Source of the DNA: Pseudolabrys sp. FHR47
Lineage (GTDB): Bacteria > Pseudomonadota > Alphaproteobacteria > Rhizobiales > Xanthobacteraceae
Direction of reading: 5' to 3'
Length of the DNA: 64,000 bases
NCBI RefSeq assembly: GCF_005153485.1
Contig: NZ_CP039740.1
Location: forward strand, 3,103,001 to 3,167,000
The notes beneath the pieces were generated by a model that saw only the letters and a list, made by a program, of their open reading frames with translations, was not told the origin of the DNA and searched no databases. How positions within the stretch are numbered: position 1 is the first letter of the stretch; each line of letters opens with the position of its first letter. Of the stretch, positions 17,548-25,746 are shown piece by piece. The position numbers and the translations under genes were made by a program.

Positions 17548-18852
17548 GTGCCAAAGAAATTCCATCTCGGTTGGTTCATGACCGCCACCGTCGACGATTG
17601 GAACCAGCCGTTCTCGGCCGGAGGCAATCCATGGGACGGCGAATTTTACGTCGACATGGCCAAAACGATGGAACGGGCCTGCTTCGACTACATCATGCTC
17701 GAAGACACGCTCATGATCGCCGACGCTTTCGGTGGCTCAACCGAGGCCTATCTCAAATACGCGCTGATGGGCCCGAAGATGGATCCGGCGCCGATGGCGG
17801 CGATGATCGGCTCGGCCACCAAGCACATGGGCGTCGTAGCGACCATGTCGACCATGGCCTATCCGCCCTTCATGCTGGCGCGGCTCTGCACCACACTCGA
17901 CCATATCTGCGGCGGCCGTTTCGGCTGGAATATCGTCACCACCGGCGAAAACCACGCCGCGCGGAATTTCGGCATGGACGAACTGCCGCCGCGCCAGCAG
18001 CGCTACGACATGGCGGACGAATACGTTCAGGTCGTCAACGAACTGTGGAAGAGCTGGGACCCGGACGCCGTCGTTCTCGACCGTGAAAAGGGAGTCTATG
18101 CCGACTACAAGAAGGTCCGCCCGATCAACTTCAAGGGCAAGTACTACAAGGTCCGCGGTCCGCTCAACACGGCGCCATCACCCCAGGGGCGTCCGGCCTT
18201 CGTCCAGGCTGGCGGTTCGCCGCGCGGCCGCCAGTTCGCCGCGATCACCGCCGACAGCATCATCGCGTCCGCCTCCGGTGTCGAAGCCATGCGCGAGTAC
18301 CGGACGGATGTCCGCAACCGCGCCGCCGCCGCCGGCCGCGACCCGGACGAAATCAAGGTGCTGTTCATCGTGACGCCGGTCGTCGCCGAAACCCAGCGCG
18401 CCGCGCAGGAGAAATTCGATCTCCACGTCAACGCGCCCGACTACATCACCAAGTCGCTCGCCGGCATCAGTTCGGTGACCGATATCGACTTCTCACAGTT
18501 CGATCTCGACAAGGAATTGCCGCGCCTGACGACCAATGGCGAACAGGGTTCGCTCGACGCGTTTGCCCAATGGGGCAGCGGCAAGACGTTGCGCCAGTTG
18601 GTCCGCGATCGCGCCCAGCGCGGCCTGCCCGGCGTCATCGGCACGCCCGACCAGGTCGCCGAGCGGCTGATCGAAGTGAACGAGGAGTTCCAGGGCGATG
18701 GCTTTTTGATCAATTCGCCGTTCCACAAGATTAGCCGTCGCTACGTCAACGAAATCTGCGAGGGCCTCGTCCCGGCGCTACAGCGGCGTGGTGCGGTTCG
18801 CACCCAATACAAGGAAGGCAACACGCTGAAGGAGCTGCTGCGGGAATTCTGA
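17548..18852 (+). CDS. FMNH2-dependent monooxygenase, NtaA family (copy 3)
   Basis: A 434-residue luciferase-like flavin monooxygenase opening with GTG, with AAGGGG about 9 bases upstream. It carries ERACFDYIMLEDTLMIAD, GGRFGWNIVTTGEN, NFGMDELPPRQQRYDMADEY and GPLNTAPSPQGRPAFVQAGG. It is the first of three consecutive paralogs, close to the copies at 1361 and 18914 but clearly distinct in the C-terminal third (QRGLPGVIGTPDQVAERL). Electrons should come from the flavin reductase at 21626 as free FMNH2. The substrate is unknown. Confidence 0.93.
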   Translation: MPKKFHLGWFMTATVDDWNQPFSAGGNPWDGEFYVDMAKTMERACFDYIMLEDTLMIADAFGGSTEAYLKYALMGPKMDPAPMAAMIGSATKHMGVVATMSTMAYPPFMLARLCTTLDHICGGRFGWNIVTTGENHAARNFGMDELPPRQQRYDMADEYVQVVNELWKSWDPDAVVLDREKGVYADYKKVRPINFKGKYYKVRGPLNTAPSPQGRPAFVQAGGSPRGRQFAAITADSIIASASGVEAMREYRTDVRNRAAAAGRDPDEIKVLFIVTPVVAETQRAAQEKFDLHVNAPDYITKSLAGISSVTDIDFSQFDLDKELPRLTTNGEQGSLDAFAQWGSGKTLRQLVRDRAQRGLPGVIGTPDQVAERLIEVNEEFQGDGFLINSPFHKISRRYVNEICEGLVPALQRRGAVRTQYKEGNTLKELLREF

Positions 18853-18913
18853 CCGCACGCATTCCGAGCAACGGCAACGCGTTAACGAGTGACGAAAGAA
18901 GGCGAGACGTTAA

Positions 18914-20227
18914 ATGGCGGCAAAGAAGAAGTTTCACCTCGGCTGGTTCATGAATTTCACGCCGGACGAATGGGAGCGCCCGCTCACCTCGGCCGGCGGC
19001 CAGCCCTGGGATGGCAAGTTCTTCATCGACTGGGCCCAACAGATGGAACGCGCCTGCTTCGATTACATCATGATCGAAGACACGCTGATGATTTCGGAAT
19101 CCTACGGCGGGTCGTCGGAGGCCTATCTCAAGCACGCCATCATGGGGCCGAAACACGATCCGGCTCCGCTTGCCGCCCTGCTCGGCGCCAACACGACCCG
19201 GATGGGCGTTGTCGCCACCTTCTCCACGATGGCCTACCCGCCCTTCATGCTGGCGCGGCTGTGCAACACGCTCGACCATATCTGCAAGGGCCGTTTCGGC
19301 TGGAACATCGTCACCAGCGGAGAGAACCTCGCGGCCCAGAATTTCGGCATGGACGAACTGCCGCCGCGGCAAGACCGTTACGACATGGCCGACGAATATG
19401 TCGAGCTATGCAAGCAGCTCTGGGGCAGTTGGGACCAGGACGCCGTCGTTCTCGACCGCGCCACCAATACCTACGCCGACTACAAGAAAGTCCGGCCGAT
19501 CGACTTCAACGGCAAATATTTCAAGTGCCGCGGTCCGCTCAACACAGCGCCGTCACCGCAAGGCCGCCCGGCCTTCGTGCAAGCCGGCGGATCGCCGCGC
19601 GGCCGCAAATTCGCGGCGATGACCGCCGACAGCATCATCGCGCCATCGGCCGGCATCAAGGGCAACAAGGCCTATCGCGACGACGTCCGCGCCCATGCCG
19701 AGAAGGCGGGCCGCAATCCGGACGACATCAAAGTGCTTTTCGTTTGCTCGCCCATTCTCGGCGAAACCATGTCGGAAGCCCAGGATGCGCTGGCCCGCAT
19801 CCAGGAGTCGCCTAACTATATCGAGCGCACGCTCGCCGGCCGCAGTTCGATCACCGATATCGACTTTTCCCAGTTCGATCTGGACAAGGAACTGCCGCCA
19901 CTGACGACAAACGGCGAACAGGGATCGCTCGACGCCTTCGCCCAATGGGGCAGCGGCAAGACCCTGCGCCAGCTCGTCATGGACAACGTATCTCGCGGCC
20001 TCGAGGGCTTGGTCGGCACGCCTTCATCGGTTGCCGACTACATGGAGCAGGTCGCGCATGAAGTCGGCGGCGACGGCTTCCTCATCACCAAGCCGCAAAC
20101 AACCCTCGTCAACCGCAAATACATTACCGAGATCTGCGAAGGACTAGTGCCCGAACTTCAACGGCGCGGACTGGTCCGCACCGAATACACCAAGAAGACA
20201 CTCCGCGAAACGCTACGCGAATTCTGA
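18914..20227 (+). CDS. FMNH2-dependent monooxygenase, NtaA family (copy 4)
   Basis: A 437-residue member of the same family, beginning MAAKKKFHLGWFMNFTPDEW. It shows RACFDYIMIEDTLMISES, KGRFGWNIVTSGENLAAQ and NFGMDELPPRQDRYDMADEY. By eye about nine residues in ten match the following gene, so the pair arose by recent tandem duplication. The DNA also stays very similar, including shared third-position choices in the core. GAAGGCGAGACGTTAA precedes the ATG. The gene ends in the TGATG junction with the next frame. Confidence 0.94.
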   Translation: MAAKKKFHLGWFMNFTPDEWERPLTSAGGQPWDGKFFIDWAQQMERACFDYIMIEDTLMISESYGGSSEAYLKHAIMGPKHDPAPLAALLGANTTRMGVVATFSTMAYPPFMLARLCNTLDHICKGRFGWNIVTSGENLAAQNFGMDELPPRQDRYDMADEYVELCKQLWGSWDQDAVVLDRATNTYADYKKVRPIDFNGKYFKCRGPLNTAPSPQGRPAFVQAGGSPRGRKFAAMTADSIIAPSAGIKGNKAYRDDVRAHAEKAGRNPDDIKVLFVCSPILGETMSEAQDALARIQESPNYIERTLAGRSSITDIDFSQFDLDKELPPLTTNGEQGSLDAFAQWGSGKTLRQLVMDNVSRGLEGLVGTPSSVADYMEQVAHEVGGDGFLITKPQTTLVNRKYITEICEGLVPELQRRGLVRTEYTKKTLRETLREF

Positions 20228-20268
20228 TGTCGCACCGGGCGAAGCCCGGTCTGGAGAAGGCAAAGACA

Positions 20269-21579
20269 GTGACCAAGAAGAAGTTCCACCTCGGCTGGTT
20301 CATGAATTACACGCCCGACGAATGGGAGCAGCCGCTCACATCCGCCGGCGGCCAGCCCTGGGACGGCAAGTTCTTCATCGACTGGGCACAGCAGCTCGAA
20401 CGCGCCTGCTTCGATTACATCATGATCGAAGACACGCTGATGATCTCCGAGACCTATGGCGGCACGGCGGAGGCTTATCTCAAGCATGCCATCATGGGAC
20501 CGAAGCACGATCCTGCGCCGCTCGCGGCATTGATGGGCGCTAATACCAGCAAGCTCGGTGTCGTCGCCACTTTTTCCACGATGGCCTATCCGCCCTTCAT
20601 GCTGGCGCGGCTTTGCAACACACTGGATCACATCTGCAAAGGCCGGTTCGGCTGGAACATCGTCACCAGCGGAGAGAACCTCGCGGCCCAGAATTTCGGC
20701 ATGGACGAATTGCCGCCGCGGCAGGACCGCTACGACATGGCCGACGAATATGTCGAGCTTTGCAAGCAACTCTGGGGCAGTTGGGATCAGGACGCGGTCG
20801 TGCTGGACCGCGCATCCAACACCTACGTCGACTACAAGAAAGTCCGGCCCATCAATTTCAACGGTAAGTTTTTCAAGTGCCGCGGTCCGCTCAATACAGC
20901 GCCGTCGCCGCAGGGTCGTCCGGCTTTCGTGCAAGCCGGAGGATCGCCGCGCGGCCGCAAATTCGCGGCGATGACCGCCGACAGTATCATCGCCCCGTCC
21001 GCCGGCATCAAGGGCAACAAGGCCTATCGCGATGACGTCCGGGCCAATGCCGAGAAAGCGGGACGCAATCCCGACGACATCAAGGTTCTGTTCCTGATAC
21101 AGCCGATCCTCGGCGAAACGATGCAGCAGGCGCAAGACGCGCTGGCCCGCATCCAGAATTCCCCGAACTACATCGAGCGGACTTTGGCTGGCCGAAGCGC
21201 AACCTCCGATATCGATTTCTCCCAGTTCGATCTCGACAAGGAATTGCCGCCATTGACGACCAATGGCGAACAAGGGTCGCTCGATGCTTTCGCCCAATGG
21301 GGCAGCGGCAAGACCCTGCGCCAATTGGTGATGGAGAACATCGCGCGCGGCATGGAGGGATTGGTCGGCACGCCGGAATCGGTCGCCGACTACATGGAAC
21401 AGGTCGCGCATGAGGTCGGCGGCGACGGCTTCCTCATCACCAAGCCGCAGACCACCCTCGTCAACCGCAAATACATTACCGAAATCTGCGAGGGACTGGT
21501 GCCGGCGCTGCAGCGGCGTGGTCTGGTCCGCACCGAATACACCAAGAAAACACTACGGGAAACGCTCCGCGAATTCTGA
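20269..21579 (+). CDS. FMNH2-dependent monooxygenase, NtaA family (copy 5, tandem duplicate)
   Basis: A 436-residue protein from the GTG at 20269 (VTKKKFHLGWFMNYTPDEW), which has GGAGAAGG 9 bases upstream and matches the N-terminus of its duplicate. An in-frame ATG at 20227 overlapping the previous stop would add 14 residues and cannot be excluded. Sequence and length parallel copy 4. Differences from copy 4 are scattered (RASNTYVDYKKVRPINFNGKFF here, RATNTYADYKKVRPIDFNGKYF there), with no broken motif, so both look active. The flavin reductase gene follows after 46 bp. Confidence 0.93.
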   Translation: MTKKKFHLGWFMNYTPDEWEQPLTSAGGQPWDGKFFIDWAQQLERACFDYIMIEDTLMISETYGGTAEAYLKHAIMGPKHDPAPLAALMGANTSKLGVVATFSTMAYPPFMLARLCNTLDHICKGRFGWNIVTSGENLAAQNFGMDELPPRQDRYDMADEYVELCKQLWGSWDQDAVVLDRASNTYVDYKKVRPINFNGKFFKCRGPLNTAPSPQGRPAFVQAGGSPRGRKFAAMTADSIIAPSAGIKGNKAYRDDVRANAEKAGRNPDDIKVLFLIQPILGETMQQAQDALARIQNSPNYIERTLAGRSATSDIDFSQFDLDKELPPLTTNGEQGSLDAFAQWGSGKTLRQLVMENIARGMEGLVGTPESVADYMEQVAHEVGGDGFLITKPQTTLVNRKYITEICEGLVPALQRRGLVRTEYTKKTLRETLREF

Positions 21580-21625
21580 GGAACGCCCAAGGACAGGCCC
21601 ACACCACACTGGGAAAAAGTGCGAG

Positions 21626-22168
21626 ATGAACATGACAGCCTCGGCGGTTTCGGTCACGATCCCGGCTTTCGATCCTGCGGTTACCGCAGTCGACAGCAAA
21701 GCGTATCGCAGCGGCATGGCGCGATTGCCGGCTGGCGTAAACATCATCACCAGCACCGGCCCCGCCGGCTGGTGCGGCTTCACGGCGTCGGCGGTCTGCA
21801 GCGTGACCGACGATCCGCCGACCTTGCTGGTCTGTATGAACCGCAATAGCCAGTCGTACGATTCGATCCGGCAAAGCGGCGTCCTCTGCGTCAATACGGT
21901 TTCGACTGAGCACGAAGAGCTGTCGAAGCGCTTTGCCGGCTCGGTCAAAGACATGAAACAGCGCTTTGCCGGCGCCGAATGGACAACCCTGTCGACCGGC
22001 GCACCGGTGCTGGTCGGTGCCAATGTCGCGTTCGACTGCCGTATTGTCAGTGAGGTGAAAATCGGTACGCACGACGCCTTGTTCTGCGAAGTCGTCGCGG
22101 TCAGCGAAGCCGGTGCGTGTACGGGTTTGGTGTATTTCGGCCGCCAGTTTCACAACGTTGCGGTCTAG
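21626..22168 (+). CDS. Flavin reductase (NtaB/HpaC-like NAD(P)H:FMN oxidoreductase)
   Basis: A 180-residue flavin reductase-like domain protein that would make FMNH2 for the adjacent two-component monooxygenases. Motifs are YRSGMARLPAGVNIITS (N-terminal strand), GFTASAVCSVTDDPPTLLVCMN and the C-terminal HDALFCEVV---GLVYFGRQFHNV. The frame is open upstream to 21410 only as a shadow of the monooxygenase gene; ATG at 21626 or 21632 gives the family's normal length. It lies 46 bp after copy 5 and 17 bp before ribB. Confidence 0.92.
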   Translation: MNMTASAVSVTIPAFDPAVTAVDSKAYRSGMARLPAGVNIITSTGPAGWCGFTASAVCSVTDDPPTLLVCMNRNSQSYDSIRQSGVLCVNTVSTEHEELSKRFAGSVKDMKQRFAGAEWTTLSTGAPVLVGANVAFDCRIVSEVKIGTHDALFCEVVAVSEAGACTGLVYFGRQFHNVAV

Positions 22169-22185
22169 CCCAAGGCCTGCCACAC

Positions 22186-22848
22186 ATGAATACCCTGCCC
22201 TTCAGACCGCGACGAACCGACAGCCTTCTCGCTCCGATCTCGACCCCCGAGGAGATCGTGGCTGAAGCCCGCGCCGGCCGCATGGTTGTTCTGGTCGACG
22301 ATGAGGACCGCGAAAACGAAGGCGATATCGTCATTCCGGCGGCCTTTGCCTCGGCGCAGGCCATCAATTTCATGACGCATCATGCACGTGGCCTGGTTTG
22401 TCTCGCCCTCACGGCCGCGCATGCCGAACGCCTGGCGCTGCAACCAATGGCGGCGACGCCGAACACGCGCTTCGGCACTGCCTTTACGGTGTCGATCGAG
22501 GCCCGCGACGGCGTCACCACGGGTATCTCTGTTTATGATCGCGCGCGCACCATTGCGGTCGCCATCGATCCGGCCTCGACGTCGGCCGATATCGTGACGC
22601 CCGGGCACATGTTTCCATTGATCGCGCGCGACGGCGGTATCCTCTCCCGGCCCGGTCACACCGAAGCAGCAGTCGATCTGGCCCGCATGGCCGGCGTCGA
22701 TGCTTCAGGCGTCATCTGCGAGATCATGAATGACGATGGCACAATGGCCCGGCTGCCGGACCTTCGCGTCTTCGCGGCGCGCCAAGGCCTTAAGCTCGGC
22801 ACTATCGCCGACCTCATCGATTACCGCCGCCGAACGGAGAAACGGTGA
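22186..22848 (+). CDS. ribB: 3,4-dihydroxy-2-butanone-4-phosphate synthase (RibB)
   Basis: A 220-residue enzyme converting ribulose 5-phosphate to the four-carbon precursor of riboflavin. The acidic active-site loop DDEDRENEGD (38-47) is intact, as are GTAFTVSIEARDGVTTGIS, GHMFPLIARDGG, RPGHTEAAVDLA with the metal-binding His, and IMNDDGTMARLPDL. It is therefore a full catalytic RibB without a RibA domain. It lies between a flavin reductase and an LLM monooxygenase, indicating dedicated FMN supply for the oxygenases. Its stop overlaps the next ATG (TGATG). Confidence 0.95.
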   Translation: MNTLPFRPRRTDSLLAPISTPEEIVAEARAGRMVVLVDDEDRENEGDIVIPAAFASAQAINFMTHHARGLVCLALTAAHAERLALQPMAATPNTRFGTAFTVSIEARDGVTTGISVYDRARTIAVAIDPASTSADIVTPGHMFPLIARDGGILSRPGHTEAAVDLARMAGVDASGVICEIMNDDGTMARLPDLRVFAARQGLKLGTIADLIDYRRRTEKR

Positions 22849-23924
22849 TGCGCCTGTCGGTCCTCGATCAGTCGACCATTGTCGCGGGCCGTTCGCCCGG
22901 CACGTCGATTCGCGATTCGCTGACGCTTGCCCGCGCCTGCGAGACGTTCGGCTATCATCGCTACTGGGTGTCCGAGCATCACAACAACGACGCCGTAGCC
23001 GGTTCGGCGCCGGAGGTTCTGCTCGGCGCCTTGGCAGCGGTCACCACCCGAATGCGGATCGGCAGCGCCGGCGTGCTGCTGCCGCACTATTCGCCTTTCA
23101 AGGTCGCGGAGCAGTTCCGCGTGCTCGATGCGCTGGCGCCCGGGCGTATCGATATGGGCATTGGCCGTGGCCCTGGCGCGGATCGGCAGACCATTTACGC
23201 CCTGAACCCGTCGATGATGGACGATCTCCTGTCGATGGGCGGCGGCGACAGCTTCGCCAGCGATCTCGAGGATCTCATCGCATGGTCGCGGGGCGAACCG
23301 TTGCCCGAGGATCACCCCATGGCCGGTGTTCGCGCCCAGCCGCAGGGCACCACTGCGCCGGAGCCGTGGCTGCTCGGCAGCAGCCCTTACACTGCGAGTC
23401 TCGCGGCGCAGATGGGCCTGCCCTACTGCTTTGCGCACTTCTTTCACGATGGCGAAGGCTGCGCCGAAGCCCTCGATACCTACCGCAGGAATTTCTCATC
23501 CAACGCCTCAGGGGCGGGTCCGCTCGTCAGCCTGTGCGTCTGGGCCATCGCCGCCCCAACCGCGGAGAAAGCCGAACAGCTTTTCCTGCCCTACGCGCAC
23601 TGGCGGCTGGACCGTGACCGGCTGGTCAATTCCGCCTTTCCCAGCCTTGCGCAGGTCGCCTCGCGCCATGTCCCGCCGCAGGCGCAGGCCAAGATCGACC
23701 GGCTGCGCGACACCGCGATCTTCGGCACGGCGGACGCCGTCGTGCATAGGCTACGCGATATCGCCGCGACATTTGCCATCGACGAGGTCGTGATCGTCAC
23801 CATGGCGCACGATCCTGCCGACCGGCTGAAGTCATATGAACTGATTGCCGGCGAGATGAACCTCTCGCCGATCCGCAATATCGATCTCGGCGGCCATGAG
23901 CCGCGCCCGGCCATCGTTCACTAG
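22848..23924 (+). CDS. Luciferase-like (LLM class) flavin-dependent oxidoreductase, YhbW-type
   Basis: A 358-residue TIM-barrel flavin enzyme of a different LLM subgroup from the NtaA-type copies. It begins MRLSVLDQSTIVAG, then has RYWVSEHHNNDAVAGSAPEV, MRIGSAGVLLPHYSPFKVAEQF and GRIDMGIGRGPGADR, the typical alkanal-monooxygenase-like blocks. ATG at 22848 overlaps the ribB stop; a GTG one codon earlier is possible. It may act on a later intermediate of the same pathway. The flavin reductase at 23937 follows by 12 bp and is its likely partner. Confidence 0.92.
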   Translation: MRLSVLDQSTIVAGRSPGTSIRDSLTLARACETFGYHRYWVSEHHNNDAVAGSAPEVLLGALAAVTTRMRIGSAGVLLPHYSPFKVAEQFRVLDALAPGRIDMGIGRGPGADRQTIYALNPSMMDDLLSMGGGDSFASDLEDLIAWSRGEPLPEDHPMAGVRAQPQGTTAPEPWLLGSSPYTASLAAQMGLPYCFAHFFHDGEGCAEALDTYRRNFSSNASGAGPLVSLCVWAIAAPTAEKAEQLFLPYAHWRLDRDRLVNSAFPSLAQVASRHVPPQAQAKIDRLRDTAIFGTADAVVHRLRDIAATFAIDEVVIVTMAHDPADRLKSYELIAGEMNLSPIRNIDLGGHEPRPAIVH

Positions 23925-23936
23925 TGGAAACCCACC

Positions 23937-24440
23937 ATGACGCCTCCCTCCCCCATCGACATGAAGACCTTCTGGACCACGCTCGGCCAGCGTGCCACCG
24001 GTATGACGATCGTGACCGCCGACAGCGATGAAGGGCCGACGGGCTTCCTTGGTCTGTCCGCCAGCCATGTGACCGCCGATCCGGCGACGATGCTCGTGTC
24101 GGTGGACCGCAAAACCAGCGCGCTTGCCGGCATCGTGTCACGAAAGCATTTCGCCATTAACTTCCTGCCCGCCGACGCCGGCAAGGTGGCCGATGCCTTC
24201 GGCGGCAAGGCCGGCCTGAGCGGCGCCGCCCGCTTCACCGACGGCGAGTGGACGACGCTGGTGACCGGCGCACCGGTCTACAAGCAAGCGCTCGGCGTAT
24301 TCGACTGCACCGTCGCCGACATTGTCGAGCGCGGCAATATCTCGATCATCATCGGCACCGTGGCCGGCGCAACGTCGCGGTCCGATGGCGAACCGCTGAT
24401 CTACTTCCGTGGCAAAACCTATACGGGACTGGGCGCCTGA
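23937..24440 (+). CDS. Flavin reductase family protein (second)
   Basis: A 167-residue flavin reductase-like protein distinct from that at 21626. It shows TTLGQRATGMTIVTADSD, GLSASHVTADPATMLVSVDR, HFAINFLPADAGKVADAFGGK and the C-terminal PLIYFRGKTYTGLG. It would reduce FMN or FAD with NAD(P)H for diffusion to an oxygenase. It stands between the LLM enzyme and ribA, so the four genes 22186-25680 form a cofactor-plus-oxygenase unit. Confidence 0.9.
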   Translation: MTPPSPIDMKTFWTTLGQRATGMTIVTADSDEGPTGFLGLSASHVTADPATMLVSVDRKTSALAGIVSRKHFAINFLPADAGKVADAFGGKAGLSGAARFTDGEWTTLVTGAPVYKQALGVFDCTVADIVERGNISIIIGTVAGATSRSDGEPLIYFRGKTYTGLGA

Positions 24441-24468
24441 CGGCCGCCCGGTGTTGAGCCTACATCCC

Positions 24469-25680
24469 ATGTCGGACGCCAAAATCAACGAAGCCCTTGC
24501 CGCCTTGGCTCAAGGCAGCCCGGTCATTGTTACAGACGACGACACGCCGCAAAGCGGTGGCGATCTGGTTTTGGCGGCCGAGCGTGTCACGACGCAGGCC
24601 ATGGCGTTCCTGATCCGCAATACCGGCGGCGTCATCTGTGCGGCGTTGACCAATGAGCGTCTCGATGCCCTGCGCATTCCGCTGATGGTGAGCGAGAACG
24701 CAGGCACGATGAAGGCCGCCTTCACGATCTCCGTCGACGCACGCAAGGATACGACGACCGGCATTTCCGCCGCCGAACGCGTCGCGACGATCAGAACCCT
24801 GATCGACCCCGCTGCCAAGCCCACCGATCTGGTGCGGCCCGGCCACGTATTTCCGCTGCGCGGCTATGACGGCGGCGTGCTGCAACGCGCGGGCCGCACC
24901 GAGGCTTCCATCGACTTGGCTAAGGCAGCTGGACTCTATCCCGGCGGCGTTCTGGCCGAGATCATCACCGACGAGGGCAAGGTCGCCCGGCGATCCGACC
25001 TCGAAGCGCTGGCGGCGGCGCACGGCCTCGTCATGGTCAGCATTCCCGACATCGTCCGCTATCGCCGCCGGCATGACCGGCTGATCCGCAAACTGTCGGA
25101 GGCCCGCCTGCCGACGCGCTATGGCGACTTCACCATTCACGCCTATGAGTCGGTCATCGACCGCATCCAGCACGTTGCACTCGTCATCGGCGATGTCGCC
25201 ACCAAGCCGGACGTCCTGGTCCGCGTTCATTCGGAATGCCTGACGGGCGATCTGTTCGGCTCCATGCGCTGCGATTGCGGGACTCAGCTCAACGACGCAT
25301 TGGAAAAGATTTCGGCCGACGGACGTGGTGTCCTGGTCTATCTCCGCGGCCACGAAGGCCGTGGCATCGGCATCGGCCACAAGGTGAGCGCCTATCAGCT
25401 CCAAGACCGCGGTTTCGATACGTTACAGGCCAATCTCGAACTCGGATTGCCTGCCGACAAGCGCGATTACTCAGTCGGCGCCCAGATACTGGCCGATCTC
25501 GGCATTACAAGCCTGCGTTTGATGACCAACAACCCGGCCAAATATGATGGCATCGCCGATTACGGATTGCGGATCACAGCGCGCATTCCGCTGATCACCG
25601 AGCCGAACTGCGAGAACGTCAAGTATCTGCACACCAAGCAGACCAAGATGGGCCATCTGCTGGGCTTCGCCGGAGAGTAA
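24469..25680 (+). CDS. ribA: GTP cyclohydrolase II (RibA) with degenerate N-terminal RibB domain
   Basis: A 403-residue RibBA-layout protein. The C-terminal GTP cyclohydrolase II domain (about 205-400) looks active: the zinc cysteines of ECLTGDLFGSMRCDCG (C257, C268, C270), RGHEGRGIGIGHKVSAYQLQ, DYSVGAQILADLGI and LMTNNPAKYDGI are all present. The N-terminal RibB domain is decayed: the acidic loop reads DDDTPQSGGD (23-32), the metal-binding His of GHTEA is Arg143 (AGRTEAS), and NDDGT reads TDEGK. That half is therefore probably structural or regulatory, as in several alphaproteobacterial RibA proteins, with RibB activity supplied by the gene at 22186. ATG at 24469 was chosen; a GTG at 24451 is possible. 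Confidence 0.92.
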   Translation: MSDAKINEALAALAQGSPVIVTDDDTPQSGGDLVLAAERVTTQAMAFLIRNTGGVICAALTNERLDALRIPLMVSENAGTMKAAFTISVDARKDTTTGISAAERVATIRTLIDPAAKPTDLVRPGHVFPLRGYDGGVLQRAGRTEASIDLAKAAGLYPGGVLAEIITDEGKVARRSDLEALAAAHGLVMVSIPDIVRYRRRHDRLIRKLSEARLPTRYGDFTIHAYESVIDRIQHVALVIGDVATKPDVLVRVHSECLTGDLFGSMRCDCGTQLNDALEKISADGRGVLVYLRGHEGRGIGIGHKVSAYQLQDRGFDTLQANLELGLPADKRDYSVGAQILADLGITSLRLMTNNPAKYDGIADYGLRITARIPLITEPNCENVKYLHTKQTKMGHLLGFAGE

Positions 25681-25746
25681 GCCAAATTTTTAGAAAGCTA
25701 CAGGTTTTGAGAAAACAAATGGGAGTCGAGGCGCTGCGGGCAGAGA

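Noticed and set aside
17214..18086. A 290-codon frame beginning in the gap before the third monooxygenase
   Set aside because: Runs out of frame into the monooxygenase gene; the intergenic part shows no protein-like pattern, only a possible hairpin.
20158..21411. A 417-codon minus-strand frame opposite the tandem monooxygenase
   Set aside because: The same antisense frame appears opposite other monooxygenase copies, so it tracks the conserved codons of the sense gene.
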